Below are positions 41,504 to 50,412 of a DNA stretch of 64,000 bases, in pieces. The stretch covers positions 1-64,000 of the forward strand of contig CALKCJ010000017.1 of assembly GCA_938082375.1 (NCBI GenBank), written 5' to 3'. The position numbers and the translations under genes are program-made. Source of the stretch: an uncultured Thermomicrobiaceae bacterium (GTDB lineage Bacteria > Chloroflexota > Chloroflexia > Thermomicrobiales > Thermomicrobiaceae). Position 1 is the stretch's first letter, and the number at the start of each line of letters is the position of its first letter. The notes under the pieces are model-generated. The model worked only from the letters and a program-made list of their open reading frames with translations. It ran no database searches and was not told where the DNA came from.

Positions 41504-43718
41504 CGGTGTGCTGACAGAACACCCCGCCCCACTCGCGCAGGCGGCGAACCGCGCGCTGGGGATGCAGCTTCCAGATCACGCCTTCGTCGACTCCGCTGGG
41601 TGCAACGTACCGGTCGCCGTGCGTGAGTGGGTCTACGGGCCTGGCGGGCCGGCGAGCCTGCTTGAGCCTGCCCCGCGAGCTCAGCAGCTCCTCCAGCGCC
41701 TGCTGGAGATCCTCGAGCCGGACAACGTGTGGATCGTCACCGCGCGGCCAGCACGCTCTCGCCCGGTGGCTGAGGAGTGGCTCCGGCGCCACCGGTTCCC
41801 AGCCTGCCGCATTGAGTTCGCCGACGACAAGGTCGCCGTCGCTCGCTCGCTCGGCATCACGCATGCGATCGAGGACAGCCAGCGCCACGCCGTGAGCTAC
41901 GCCCGTGCCGGTATCGCCTGTTTCCTGCTCAGCGACGCGCCCCCGCCGGCCGACGAGCCGCCGTTCATCATGCGGGTACCGGATCTGGAGCACGCTGTCG
42001 AGCGGATCCTGGAACTGGCCGGCGCGGCGGTCGTGGCGCCGGCCCGCCTGTACGAGCGCCAGCGCGAGGCCAGCGACAGCGAGCCACGGCGCAAACGCAT
42101 CGTCGTCAGCGACCTGATCGACGAGAAGGCACGCCAGCGACTGGCAGCCGAAGCGGAGGTCATCGACGTGGATGGGCGAGACCGCACGGCGCTCCTGGCG
42201 GCTCTCCAGGACGCCGATGCCTTAATCGTGCGGAGCGAGACCCAGGTCACGCGGGAGGTGCTGGCAGCGGCACCAAAACTCCGGGTTATCGCTCGTGCGG
42301 GCACCGGCGTCGACAATATCGATCTCGACGCGGCGACCGAGGCAGGTATCCTGGTGCTCAACGCGCCCGGGGCGAACGCCGTCTCGGCGGGCGAGCACAC
42401 CATCGCGCTGATACTGGCCATCGCACGCTGCCTGCCGGAAGCCAACGCGAGCACTCATGCCGGCCGGTGGGAGCGCAAGCGCTTCAAGCCGTTCGACCTC
42501 AAGGGCAAGACTGTCGGTATCGTCGGGCTGGGGCGTGTCGGCTCGGTCGTGGCACAGCGCCTGCGTGCCTTCGAGGTCCGCTTGCTGGGCTACGACCCGT
42601 ACGTCACGCGCGAGCGCTTCCTCCAGCTCGGCGTCGAGCCTGTCGACTACGAGACGCTGTTGGAAAACGTCGATATCGTCACCTTCCACGTGCCGGCGAC
42701 TGCGGAGACGTACCACATGCTCGATGCCGAGGCGATCGCCCGGCTGAAGCCCGGCGCGATCGTGATCAACTGTGCCCGCGGCGATGTCGTCGACACAGCG
42801 GCGCTGGCAGAGGCCCTCAGGTGCGGGCACCTTGCTGCCGCCGGTCTCGACGTGTTTCCGCAGGAGCCTGCCTACACGAGCCCGCTCTTCGGGCTGCCCA
42901 ACGTCGTCCTGACGCCGCATATCGGTGGCTCCAGCAAGGAAGCGCTGGAGGCGGTGGGGGAGATCATCAGCACCACCACCCTGGCCGCCCTGCGCGGCGA
43001 GATCGTGCCCAACGCGGTCAACCTGCCGGCCGCGTCACTCCAGGCGCCCGAGCTGCTGCGCCTGACCCAGGTGGCCGACGCCGCCGGGCATCTGATCGCC
43101 GTGCTCCAGCCCAACCGGCCGAGCACCTTCGCCGTCACGGTACGAGGGCAGGTGGCGGCTGACATCGCGGAGCACGTGACGGCGGCTGCGCTCAGCGCGG
43201 CACTGCGCCGCTGGTCGGATCGCCGGGTAACGCCGGTGAACGCCAGGCTGGTGGCTGCCGAGCTCAACCTGCTTGTCAGCGTGCGCTTCGATTCGAGCGC
43301 GGCGGTGATCCCAGAATTCAGCTTCGAGGTCGACGGCGAATCGCCGCACCACGTCACGGTGCGCTGGGATCGTAAGGACGCTGGCATCATGGAGGTCGAC
43401 CGCTTCTCACTGGAGCGACCTCTCGCCGGGCATATGCTGATCACGCACCACTACGATCGCCCAGGCATCGTGGGCCGGATCGGGACAATCCTCGGCCGCT
43501 ACGAGGTGAATATCGCCGGGATGCAGGTCGGGCGGCACCAGCGGGGCGGGGAGGCGATCATGGTGCTGAACGTGGACGATCCGATTCCGGAAGAGGCTCT
43601 GGCCGAGATCTTGACCATCCCCTTTATCTCGACGGCCTACGTGGTCTCCCTGCCTGAGCCAGCGCCGCAGATGACCGGGCGCCCGGTCACGACAGCGTTC
43701 AGCCGTCCTGCGGACTGA
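41466..43718 (+). CDS. serA: HAD-domain/D-3-phosphoglycerate dehydrogenase fusion
   Basis: This is a 750-residue fusion. Residues 1-190 form a HAD phosphatase-like domain with LDLDGVLT (nucleophile), VTARPARS, the Lys of ADDKVAVA and AIEDSQRHA. Residues about 207-750 are a full SerA: ARAGTGVDNIDLDAA, NAD motif VGIVGLGRVGSV, catalytic Arg in NCARGDVVD, Glu in FPQEP and His in LTPHIGGSS. The allosteric ASB region and a C-terminal ACT domain (HHYDRPGIVGRIGTIL) follow. SerA makes 3-phosphohydroxypyruvate in serine synthesis. The HAD could act on phosphoserine or a nucleotide; this is untested. GTG start with GGAGGG. Confidence 0.88.
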   Translation: MQKPIIRLALDLDGVLTEHPAPLAQAANRALGMQLPDHAFVDSAGCNVPVAVREWVYGPGGPASLLEPAPRAQQLLQRLLEILEPDNVWIVTARPARSRPVAEEWLRRHRFPACRIEFADDKVAVARSLGITHAIEDSQRHAVSYARAGIACFLLSDAPPPADEPPFIMRVPDLEHAVERILELAGAAVVAPARLYERQREASDSEPRRKRIVVSDLIDEKARQRLAAEAEVIDVDGRDRTALLAALQDADALIVRSETQVTREVLAAAPKLRVIARAGTGVDNIDLDAATEAGILVLNAPGANAVSAGEHTIALILAIARCLPEANASTHAGRWERKRFKPFDLKGKTVGIVGLGRVGSVVAQRLRAFEVRLLGYDPYVTRERFLQLGVEPVDYETLLENVDIVTFHVPATAETYHMLDAEAIARLKPGAIVINCARGDVVDTAALAEALRCGHLAAAGLDVFPQEPAYTSPLFGLPNVVLTPHIGGSSKEALEAVGEIISTTTLAALRGEIVPNAVNLPAASLQAPELLRLTQVADAAGHLIAVLQPNRPSTFAVTVRGQVAADIAEHVTAAALSAALRRWSDRRVTPVNARLVAAELNLLVSVRFDSSAAVIPEFSFEVDGESPHHVTVRWDRKDAGIMEVDRFSLERPLAGHMLITHHYDRPGIVGRIGTILGRYEVNIAGMQVGRHQRGGEAIMVLNVDDPIPEEALAEILTIPFISTAYVVSLPEPAPQMTGRPVTTAFSRPAD

Positions 43719-43772
43719 GGGCCGCACCGCCCTGGTGTAGAGCAGGGGGTCGGCAGTTAGCGAGAACGCGAC

Positions 43773-45008
43773 TCAGCCGGTTGAGCCCTGGAAAGCCGCG
43801 CGGACCGCGCGGTACAGTTCGAGGGTCTGCCACGCCACGCTTTCCCAGCTAAAGGCGCGCTCGACGTGTTCCCGGCCACGCTTTCCCATCCGCTGCCGCA
43901 GCTCCGGGTCGCGCGCGATCCGGTTGATCGCGTCAGCCAGCGCTCGGGAGAACGCTTCGGGGTCGACCGGGTCGAACGTGCCCGGCTTCAGCTCCAGGTC
44001 GACAAGGAGACCGGTCTGGCCGGGGATGACGACCTCCGGGATGCCGCCCACATTGGAGGCCACAACCGGGGTTTCGCAGGCCATCGCCTCCAGGTTGATG
44101 ATCCCGAACGGCTCGTAGACCGAGGGGCAACAGAAGACGGTCGCGTGGGAGTAAAGCTGGATCACTTCGGATCGTGGCAGCATCTCCTGGATCCAGATCA
44201 CGCCGGGCCGGCCGGCACTGACGGCGGCCACCCGCTCCGCCATCTCCCGGCCGATCTGCTCGGTGTCGGGTGCGCCCGCACAGAGCACGACCTGAAGTGC
44301 CGGATCGAGGTAGGGGACGGCGTTCACGAGGTGGATGATCCCCTTCTGCCGCGTGATGCGGCCCACGAAGAGGACATACGGACGGGTGGGATCGACCCCG
44401 TGGCGCAGGAGCGCATCAGTCGCCTCAGTCTTCCGGTACTGCTCGGTGTCGATGCCGTTGTGGATCACGTGCACCCGCTCGGGGGCGACAGGGAAGAGGC
44501 GCAGCACATCTGCGCGAGTTGCTCGGGAGACAGCGATCACCGCGTCAGCATGTTCAATGCCTGTGCGCTCCATCCAGCTACTCAGCCGGTAACCGGCCCC
44601 GAGCTGTTCCGCCTTCCAGGGCCGCAGCGGCTCCAGCGAGTGGATGGTCACAACGAGCGGGATATCCCAGAGAAGTCTCGCCCAGAAGCCGGCCAGATCG
44701 GTGTACCAGGTGTGGCAATGGACGATATCGGCAGCCAGGGAGTCCTTCGCCATCGCCAGGCTGCGCGAGAGCGCGTCGAGCACGCTCGCAAAGCGCGGGT
44801 CGGTGTTCCGCTTCGCTTCTGGCCAGCCAGCGTAGCCTCGTACGCGCACGTTGCCGTCGAAGACGTCTTGATCCCCAAAGCAGCGGACTTCGACCTCGAT
44901 GTGGCGAGCGAGGGCGCGGCTGAGGTACTCGACATGGACGCCAGCACCGCCGTACACGTACGGCGGGTACTCGTTTGTCAACAATGCGACCTTCTTGACT
45001 GCGCCCAT
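43773..45008 (-). CDS. glgA: glycogen synthase-like GT4 glycosyltransferase
   Basis: This 411-residue GT-B enzyme resembles actinobacterial GlgA/GlgM-type synthases that use ADP-glucose. Features are TNEYPPYVYGGAGVHVEYLSRAL at the N-terminus, VHCHTWYTDLAGF, VGRITRQKGIIHLVNAVPYLD and the donor-binding SVYEPFGIINLEAMACETPVVAS with the Glu-x7-Glu pattern. It should elongate alpha-glucan or make maltose 1-phosphate. AGGAGGCTGCTC precedes the ATG. No glgB or glgC is adjacent. Confidence 0.85.
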   Translation of the reverse strand: MGAVKKVALLTNEYPPYVYGGAGVHVEYLSRALARHIEVEVRCFGDQDVFDGNVRVRGYAGWPEAKRNTDPRFASVLDALSRSLAMAKDSLAADIVHCHTWYTDLAGFWARLLWDIPLVVTIHSLEPLRPWKAEQLGAGYRLSSWMERTGIEHADAVIAVSRATRADVLRLFPVAPERVHVIHNGIDTEQYRKTEATDALLRHGVDPTRPYVLFVGRITRQKGIIHLVNAVPYLDPALQVVLCAGAPDTEQIGREMAERVAAVSAGRPGVIWIQEMLPRSEVIQLYSHATVFCCPSVYEPFGIINLEAMACETPVVASNVGGIPEVVIPGQTGLLVDLELKPGTFDPVDPEAFSRALADAINRIARDPELRQRMGKRGREHVERAFSWESVAWQTLELYRAVRAAFQGSTG

Positions 45009-45083
45009 GAGCAGCCTCCTACGAGGAAGGATGCTACCACGGCAGCAAGCGCGGTCTAGAGAATGAGCCGCCCACAGTGAAGG

Positions 45084-47150
45084 TCAGCGAGACGGAGCGG
45101 CTGGTACGGCGTTCCGGCCGCGAGCAGGGCGTGCAGCGTGACGCGGCCGGAACCCGAGGAGCCGTAGTCCGTTCAGGACGACGACGATTGTGCTCCCCTC
45201 GTGACCGATGACCGCCAGGGGCAAGGGAATTCCACTGAGCAGCACACTCGTGACCAACACGACGATCACCAAGAGGGCGAAGCCGAGGTTCTGAGCGATG
45301 ACCCGGCGTGCCCGGCGCGACAGCTCGATGGCGTAGGGGATTTTTTCGAGATCGTCCGCCATCAAGACGATATCGGCGGTCTCGAGCGCGACGTCGGTAC
45401 CAGCGGCGCCCATCGCGATGCCGACGTCGGCCAGCGCCAGCGCTGGGGCATCGTTCACGCCGTCGCCCACCATCGCCACCCGCAAGCCGGCGCGCTTCAG
45501 CTCCCGGATGACCTCCACTTTCTCCGCTGGCAGCAGGCCTGCGCGCCACTCGTCGATACCGACCTGCTGACTGATCGTGCGCGCGGCACGCTCGTTATCG
45601 CCGGTGAGCATGAGGAGGCGACGAATGCCAAGACTGCGGAGCGAGTCGATGACGGAGGGAGAGGCCGGCCTGATGACATCGGCGATGCCGACGATCCCAA
45701 GGACTCGGTCATCGACTGCAACGAAGACGACCGTGCGCGCCTGCTCGCGCAGCTCGTTCGCCGCGCGCAGGAGTTCGGCAGGTAGCGGCGGGCCGAAGCT
45801 GCGGAACAACCCCTCGTTGCCGATCAGCACGATTGACCTACCGACTGTGGCCCGTACTCCATGGCCCGGAATGGATTGCAGCTCGCTGACCCGGTCGGCG
45901 TCGGCGGCGTCAAACCAGCCGCGCTCGGTAGCATAGGCAACGATAGCCAGACCGAGTGGGTGCTCCGAACGGTGCTCCACGGGCGCGGCGACGCGAAGCA
46001 GCTCCTCGGGGCTGGAGTCCGGGTGGCAGATGACATCGGTGACGAAGGGCCGCCCGAGGGTAAGGGTTCCGGTCTTATCGAAGACGAGGGCATCGACGAC
46101 GCCGAGGGTCTCGAGCTGCAACGCCCCCTTGAACAGCACGCCGCGACGGGCAGCGTTTGCCAGCGCCGAGAGGATGGACGCCGGGGTCGAGATAACGAGC
46201 GCGCAGGGGGAGCCCGCGACCAGCAGCGTCATCGCCCGGTAGAACGCCTCACCGAACGGCTCGCCGGCTACGGCGATCGGCGCCACCGTGGCGACGGCAG
46301 CGCCGGCCAGGACTCCCACAGCATACTTTCCTTGAAATGCGTCGGCGAACCGCTGGGCGCGCGATTTTTGCTCCCTCGCCTCTTCAACAATCTGGATAAT
46401 CTTGGCCAGCGTGCTTTCCCGAGCCACCCGGTCGACACGGATGCGGAGGAGCCCATTAGTATTGAGGGTACCACTGAAGACTGGATCGCCATTCCTCTTG
46501 TGTACCGGCAGCGCCTCACCGGTGATGGCGGATTGATCGACACTCGCTTCACCCATCAGTACCGTGCCGTCGACCGGGATCCGCTCGCCAGGCTTCACGA
46601 TGACGACGTCCCCAACGCGCAGCTCCTCGACAGGTACGACGTGCTCGGCGTCGTCACGCACGACGAGCGCCGATTCTGGCCGCATTTCCAGTAGCGACCG
46701 AACTGCCCGGTGAGTGCGGCCGAGCGCATAGTGCTCGAGTGCGTTGCCCAGAGAAAAGAGGAAAAGCAGCATCCCGCCCTCGGCCCAGGCATCGATCACC
46801 GCCGCTCCTGCCGCAGCCGTGATCATCAGGACATCGATATCGACCGTCCCCTGGAGCACTGCAACGACGGCGCGGTAGGTGGCGTAGGCGCCTCCAGCGA
46901 TGTAGGCGAGGCCGTACAAAAGAAGCGGGAGCCAGAGGGGCTGTCCCGCCGAGCGATCGAGCAACCAGGCCGCGAACAGAAAGAGCCCGTTGAGGGCGGT
47001 GGCGATCAGTAACCCGTGCTCGCGCCACCACAGCCTCCGCTCTTCAGCACGTCTGCGGGCCGCCCCGCTGACGATTTCTTCTGCAGTCGCCAGCGATACC
47101 GCAGCCGGTGCCGTTGGGGCTGGGCCATCTGCGCGACGTTCACCGTACAT
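45084..47150 (-). CDS. P1B-4 type metal-transporting ATPase (Co2+/Fe2+-like)
   Basis: This is a 688-residue P-type ATPase. It has the actuator TGEALPV, the membrane metal motif AGSPCALVISTP, the phosphorylation site DKTGTLT, the nucleotide segment SEHPLGLAI, MVGDGVNDAPALALADVGIA and a last-helix HEGSTIVVVLNGLRLL. SPC with HEGxT defines the P1B-4 group, which exports Co2+, Fe2+ or Zn2+. There is no long N-terminal metal-binding domain. I chose ATG 47150 with GGGAG upstream. An ATG at 47357 would add 69 residues with no ribosome site. A Fur-like operator precedes it. Confidence 0.87.
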   Translation of the reverse strand: MYGERRADGPAPTAPAAVSLATAEEIVSGAARRRAEERRLWWREHGLLIATALNGLFLFAAWLLDRSAGQPLWLPLLLYGLAYIAGGAYATYRAVVAVLQGTVDIDVLMITAAAGAAVIDAWAEGGMLLFLFSLGNALEHYALGRTHRAVRSLLEMRPESALVVRDDAEHVVPVEELRVGDVVIVKPGERIPVDGTVLMGEASVDQSAITGEALPVHKRNGDPVFSGTLNTNGLLRIRVDRVARESTLAKIIQIVEEAREQKSRAQRFADAFQGKYAVGVLAGAAVATVAPIAVAGEPFGEAFYRAMTLLVAGSPCALVISTPASILSALANAARRGVLFKGALQLETLGVVDALVFDKTGTLTLGRPFVTDVICHPDSSPEELLRVAAPVEHRSEHPLGLAIVAYATERGWFDAADADRVSELQSIPGHGVRATVGRSIVLIGNEGLFRSFGPPLPAELLRAANELREQARTVVFVAVDDRVLGIVGIADVIRPASPSVIDSLRSLGIRRLLMLTGDNERAARTISQQVGIDEWRAGLLPAEKVEVIRELKRAGLRVAMVGDGVNDAPALALADVGIAMGAAGTDVALETADIVLMADDLEKIPYAIELSRRARRVIAQNLGFALLVIVVLVTSVLLSGIPLPLAVIGHEGSTIVVVLNGLRLLGFRPRHAARPARGRNAVPAAPSR

Positions 47151-47362
47151 CGCTCCCGTCAGCTGATCGCTGCGGGCTCGCTTGGGCGGACGGCTATCTG
47201 GCCAGGCGGTTCCCGGCCGCGCGCCGTCAGAGGAGGTCAGCGACCCAGCGAGCACACTGCGAGGAGCGACTGACTCACGTCCACTTCCGGGCTCCCGAGA
47301 AGCTCGGGTTTCCTGCTGGTCCACGTTGGCCTGGCATCCCTCCGCTCTGGATGTCATTTTGA

Positions 47363-47377
47363 GAATGAGTCCTATTC
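47363..47377 (-). promoter_or_regulatory. Fur/Zur-like operator near the metal ATPase promoter
   Basis: GAATGAGTCCTATTC is an imperfect palindrome (GAAT...ATTC), and TGAGAAT matches one Fur-family half-site. It lies downstream of the -10 hexamer, where a metal-responsive repressor would block transcription. The regulator identity is inferred. Confidence 0.4.
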
Positions 47378-47394
47378 CCGACACAACGCAGCAG

Positions 47395-47422
47395 AGTATA
47401 GCACAGGTAGCAACGGCGTCAC
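47395..47422 (-). promoter_or_regulatory. promoter of the metal ATPase gene
   Basis: Minus-strand GTGACG (47422-47417, four of six -35 bases), a 16-base spacer and TATACT (47400-47395). The start would be near 47388, about 240 bases before the chosen ATG. Confidence 0.45.
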
Positions 47423-47529
47423 CCCGCACTGCCCGGAAACCAGTGATCGGGGCGGTAGGGCCGGCGCGCCTCGCAGACCGTGACCCCCGGGCAGATCACA
47501 AGGCGGACAGGTCGGCGCGCTCGGTGGGC

Positions 47530-47717
47530 TGTTGACAACTCGCGCCGCGCTGTGGATAACCACCCCTGGTTGTCCACTGCTGCCGGGTATGAGGGGACAC
47601 CACGGTGCGGACAAGCCGCCGCCTCGTGCTCCACATGCCGTGGACAACTCGGCCTGGGACGCTGAGTCACACGGACAGCGGGAGGCTGCAGTGGAACTCG
47701 AGGCCGGCTCGTCCACA
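47530..47717. other. cluster of DnaA boxes, candidate replication origin (oriC)
   Basis: Seven DnaA-box-like 9-mers lie in 190 bases between divergent genes. TTATCCACA, an exact match, is on the minus strand at 47551-47559. The others are TTGTCCACT at 47570, TTGTCCACG (minus) at 47639, TCGTCCACA at 47709, and weaker TTGTCAACA (minus, 47530), TTGTCCGCA (minus, 47606) and TGCTCCACA (47627). TTGTCCACA is the preferred box in high-GC actinobacteria. No dnaA, dnaN or gyrB lies in the window and no clear AT-rich unwinding element was seen. A parS site lies 5.6 kb away. Confidence 0.5.
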
Positions 47718-48080
47718 TTTTCCCCATCGCGTCCTTCCGGTGTAGACGCGGGAACCGCCGTAATCCCCATACTCCAGCGCCACTACTACCTGCGTCGATC
47801 TTTTCTCATACGCTTGGGTCAAATGTCCCCAACCCTGACTGTGCCGGTTGGGGCACCCCGTGTGGCTGGTTGGCTGTGGCTCCAGACGATGCCAGTACGC
47901 GAGTTGAACAGCTGGGACGACAGGGATACAGGTAGGCCAGCGTTCGCTGGCGAGCGTTAGGCGAGACGGGGCTTTCGGCTCGAGCCACCACTCTGCGATG
48001 ATGGCGAAGAGCCAAGGTGATGGATGGAGGCGACGGCGTTTGCGTCAGCGCCGGGTCAAAGGCCAGAGGAGGAGGCTCGC
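47718..48080. other. remaining intergenic sequence before the amine oxidase
   Basis: No ORF, tRNA or clear promoter was recognised here. 47790-47825 is modestly AT-richer and could contribute to origin unwinding if the DnaA-box cluster is an origin. Confidence 0.3.
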
Positions 48081-49241
48081 ATGGGGCAGTGGGACGCGAT
48101 CGTTGTCGGCCTGGGGGGCATGGGAAGCGCTACAGCGGCGATGCTCGCACGCCGTGGCGTACGCGTCCTCGGGCTGGAAGCGTTCGAGCCGTTGCACACG
48201 AGAGGATCATCGCACGGCCGCAGCCGGATCATTCGTGAGGCCTACTTCGAATCCCCCGATTACGTGCCCCTCATACGGCGGGCCTACGAGCTGTGGCGCG
48301 AGCTTGAGGGGCTGACCGGGCGGGATCTGCTGCGCATCACCGGAGGCCTCAACATCGGTCACCCACAGAGCGCCTTCGTCGCGGGCGCACTCCACAGCGC
48401 GCGCCAGCACGCTCTTCCGCACGAAGTTCTGGACGCGGAGGTGACCGCCAGTCGCTTCCCCGCGCTGCGGCTGCCGTCGGACTTCGTTGCCGTCTACGAG
48501 CCGCACGCGGGTATCCTCGATCCAGAGGCCTGCGTGGGAGCGTTCCACTCGGTCGCGGTGGAGGCCGGTGCGTCACTTCGCTTCCAGGAGCCGGTCAGAC
48601 GCTGGCGGGTGGAGGGCGACGGGGTTCTGGTGGAGACAGATCGTGGCATCGAACGTGCGGAGCGGCTCGTGCTCACCCCCGGGCCGTGGGCACCGCAGGT
48701 GCTCGGTGGGCTGGGTGTCCCTCTCAGGGTGCAGCGAGTCGTCAACGTGCACTTCGAGCCAGACGACCCGGCTCGCTTCGCGCCGGAGCGGCTGCCCGTC
48801 TACCTGCTGGACGTGAGAGAGGGCGACTACTACGGCTTTCCAGCCCTGCCTGGACAGGGGATCAAGTTCGGCCGGCATGACCGCGGCGAGATCTGTACCG
48901 CTGATACCATCAGGCGGGAGGTATCAGCTCAGGAGGTAGAGGCGCTCCGGGATGTGCTAAACCGCTACCTGCCTGGAGCGGCGACGTCGGTATCGCGGGT
49001 CGTAACCTGTATGTACACGATGACGCCGGATGCACACTTCGTGATCGATCGGCATCTGGAGTGGCCGCAGGTCGTGATCGGCTGCGGTTTTTCCGGGCAC
49101 GGGTTCAAGTTTGCGAGCGTCGTCGGCGAGATCCTGGCTGACCTGGCGCTCGACGGGAGGACGAGGCACCCGATCGGCTTCTTGTCACTGCGCCGGTTCG
49201 GCGCGCGCGAACCAGGGACTGGTGGCGTGCGGGATCAGTAG
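48081..49241 (+). CDS. sarcosine oxidase/N-methyltryptophan oxidase-type FAD amine oxidase
   Basis: This 386-residue flavoprotein has the FAD-binding [26 protein letters not shown] (GxGxxG) at the start, [14 protein letters not shown] nearby and [14 protein letters not shown] near residue 312, where the Cys forms the covalent 8a-cysteinyl FAD bond. [20 protein letters not shown] closes the fold. It oxidises N-methyl amino acids to the amino acid, formaldehyde and H2O2. ATG 48081 is preceded by AGGAGGAGG. Its stop overlaps the convergent queuosine gene by 7 bases. Confidence 0.88.
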   Translation: MGQWDAIVVGLGGMGSATAAMLARRGVRVLGLEAFEPLHTRGSSHGRSRIIREAYFESPDYVPLIRRAYELWRELEGLTGRDLLRITGGLNIGHPQSAFVAGALHSARQHALPHEVLDAEVTASRFPALRLPSDFVAVYEPHAGILDPEACVGAFHSVAVEAGASLRFQEPVRRWRVEGDGVLVETDRGIERAERLVLTPGPWAPQVLGGLGVPLRVQRVVNVHFEPDDPARFAPERLPVYLLDVREGDYYGFPALPGQGIKFGRHDRGEICTADTIRREVSAQEVEALRDVLNRYLPGAATSVSRVVTCMYTMTPDAHFVIDRHLEWPQVVIGCGFSGHGFKFASVVGEILADLALDGRTRHPIGFLSLRRFGAREPGTGGVRDQ

Positions 49242-50203
49242 AAGACCGTTCGGGTACGGTGGTACGGCGGCGCATCCGGGGGGAGCTCCTGGGCGAGGCT
49301 CCAGAGCGCCCAGTCGATCTGCCAGGCCGGCATCGCCCGCCCGGCGGCAGCGAGCCGGTGGCTGATTTCCTCGACGGCCCACACCGTGGCCGCCCGGATC
49401 TCGATCTCCTCAGGACTCCCGGCCGGGAGCTCGTTTCGCTGGTCGATCCGTGCTGCGAGGTGGGGCGAGTAGACGAGCGCCCCGTAGTAGCGGAGCACTT
49501 GGGGAAGCTTGTAGTCGGCGAAGGCGGTGAGCTGGTCGAGGTCGTCGAACTCGCCCAGGTCGCGGCCGTCGAAGGCGCCAGCGAGGTCAGTGACCAGGAG
49601 CTGGGCGCGCTTGTAGAAGCGCACCAGGTGTCCACGATAGCTCGCGATGTCGTTGAACGACGGGAAGCGCTGGGCGACGAGCTTGACAAGGGTTGGGGCG
49701 CTGCGGCCTGCCTGCTCGATGGCTTGGCTGAAGTGGCCATCGAAGTGTTCGAGCAGACCCAGGCCGACCTCGCGGAGGTGAGCGGCACGCTCCTCGAGGA
49801 GGGGGACGACCCCCTGACCGGCCAGGATATCGCCGAGGCGCTGCGGAGTGAGTGCAGCGAGGTAGGAGGCGTCCCAGAGCGGGTGACCGAGCTCAATGGC
49901 GCGACGCAGCGCGGCGGCGAGCGCCCAATAGCCGTCGTAGACCTGCCCTCGGTAGTCGATGCGCCAGCGTGGCTCGGGCCAGAAGCAGAAGTTCAGGGCG
50001 TCAAGGACGAGGATGTAGTTGGCGGTCTGGTGGCGTTCTCCTCGCCAGTGGAGGGGATGCTCCCAGCTCGGGACGCTGGCAGGACGCTGCAGGAGCGTTT
50101 CGGCCAGCCGGTCGAGTCCATGGGCGTGGAGTCGAACCGAGCGTGCTGCTCGGACAACGGCGCTCGTCGAGCGCAGCACGCCGAGCGGGTCGAGGCGGTG
50201 CAC
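49235..50203 (-). CDS. queuosine salvage protein (DUF2419/Qng1 family)
   Basis: This is a 322-residue member of the family that cleaves queuosine 5'-phosphate to free queuine for tRNA modification. Features are [37 protein letters not shown], the [28 protein letters not shown] block and [21 protein letters not shown] recall that a homologue from Sphaerobacter thermophilus has been studied structurally. It starts at GTG with a weak ribosome site. The protein would recycle queuine in the cytoplasm; no transporter is adjacent. Confidence 0.87.
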   Translation of the reverse strand: MHRLDPLGVLRSTSAVVRAARSVRLHAHGLDRLAETLLQRPASVPSWEHPLHWRGERHQTANYILVLDALNFCFWPEPRWRIDYRGQVYDGYWALAAALRRAIELGHPLWDASYLAALTPQRLGDILAGQGVVPLLEERAAHLREVGLGLLEHFDGHFSQAIEQAGRSAPTLVKLVAQRFPSFNDIASYRGHLVRFYKRAQLLVTDLAGAFDGRDLGEFDDLDQLTAFADYKLPQVLRYYGALVYSPHLAARIDQRNELPAGSPEEIEIRAATVWAVEEISHRLAAAGRAMPAWQIDWALWSLAQELPPDAPPYHRTRTVFY

Positions 50204-50412
50204 GGCGGTATCCTCGCGCGTGGATCTCCAGGCAGTCTCCTACCCTAGGACGGAACTATAGCATGAGGGCTGAAGGCCGCGGCGAGTTGGGAGAATTCGG
50301 CTAGGGTCGCGGGTGCGCGGCTTCGGTATACTGGCGCTGGCGACATCTTCCAGGACGAGGGCGTGCACGCTGGCGTCGGGGGACGAGCAGCGGATGAGAT
50401 GGAGGGTGAGCG

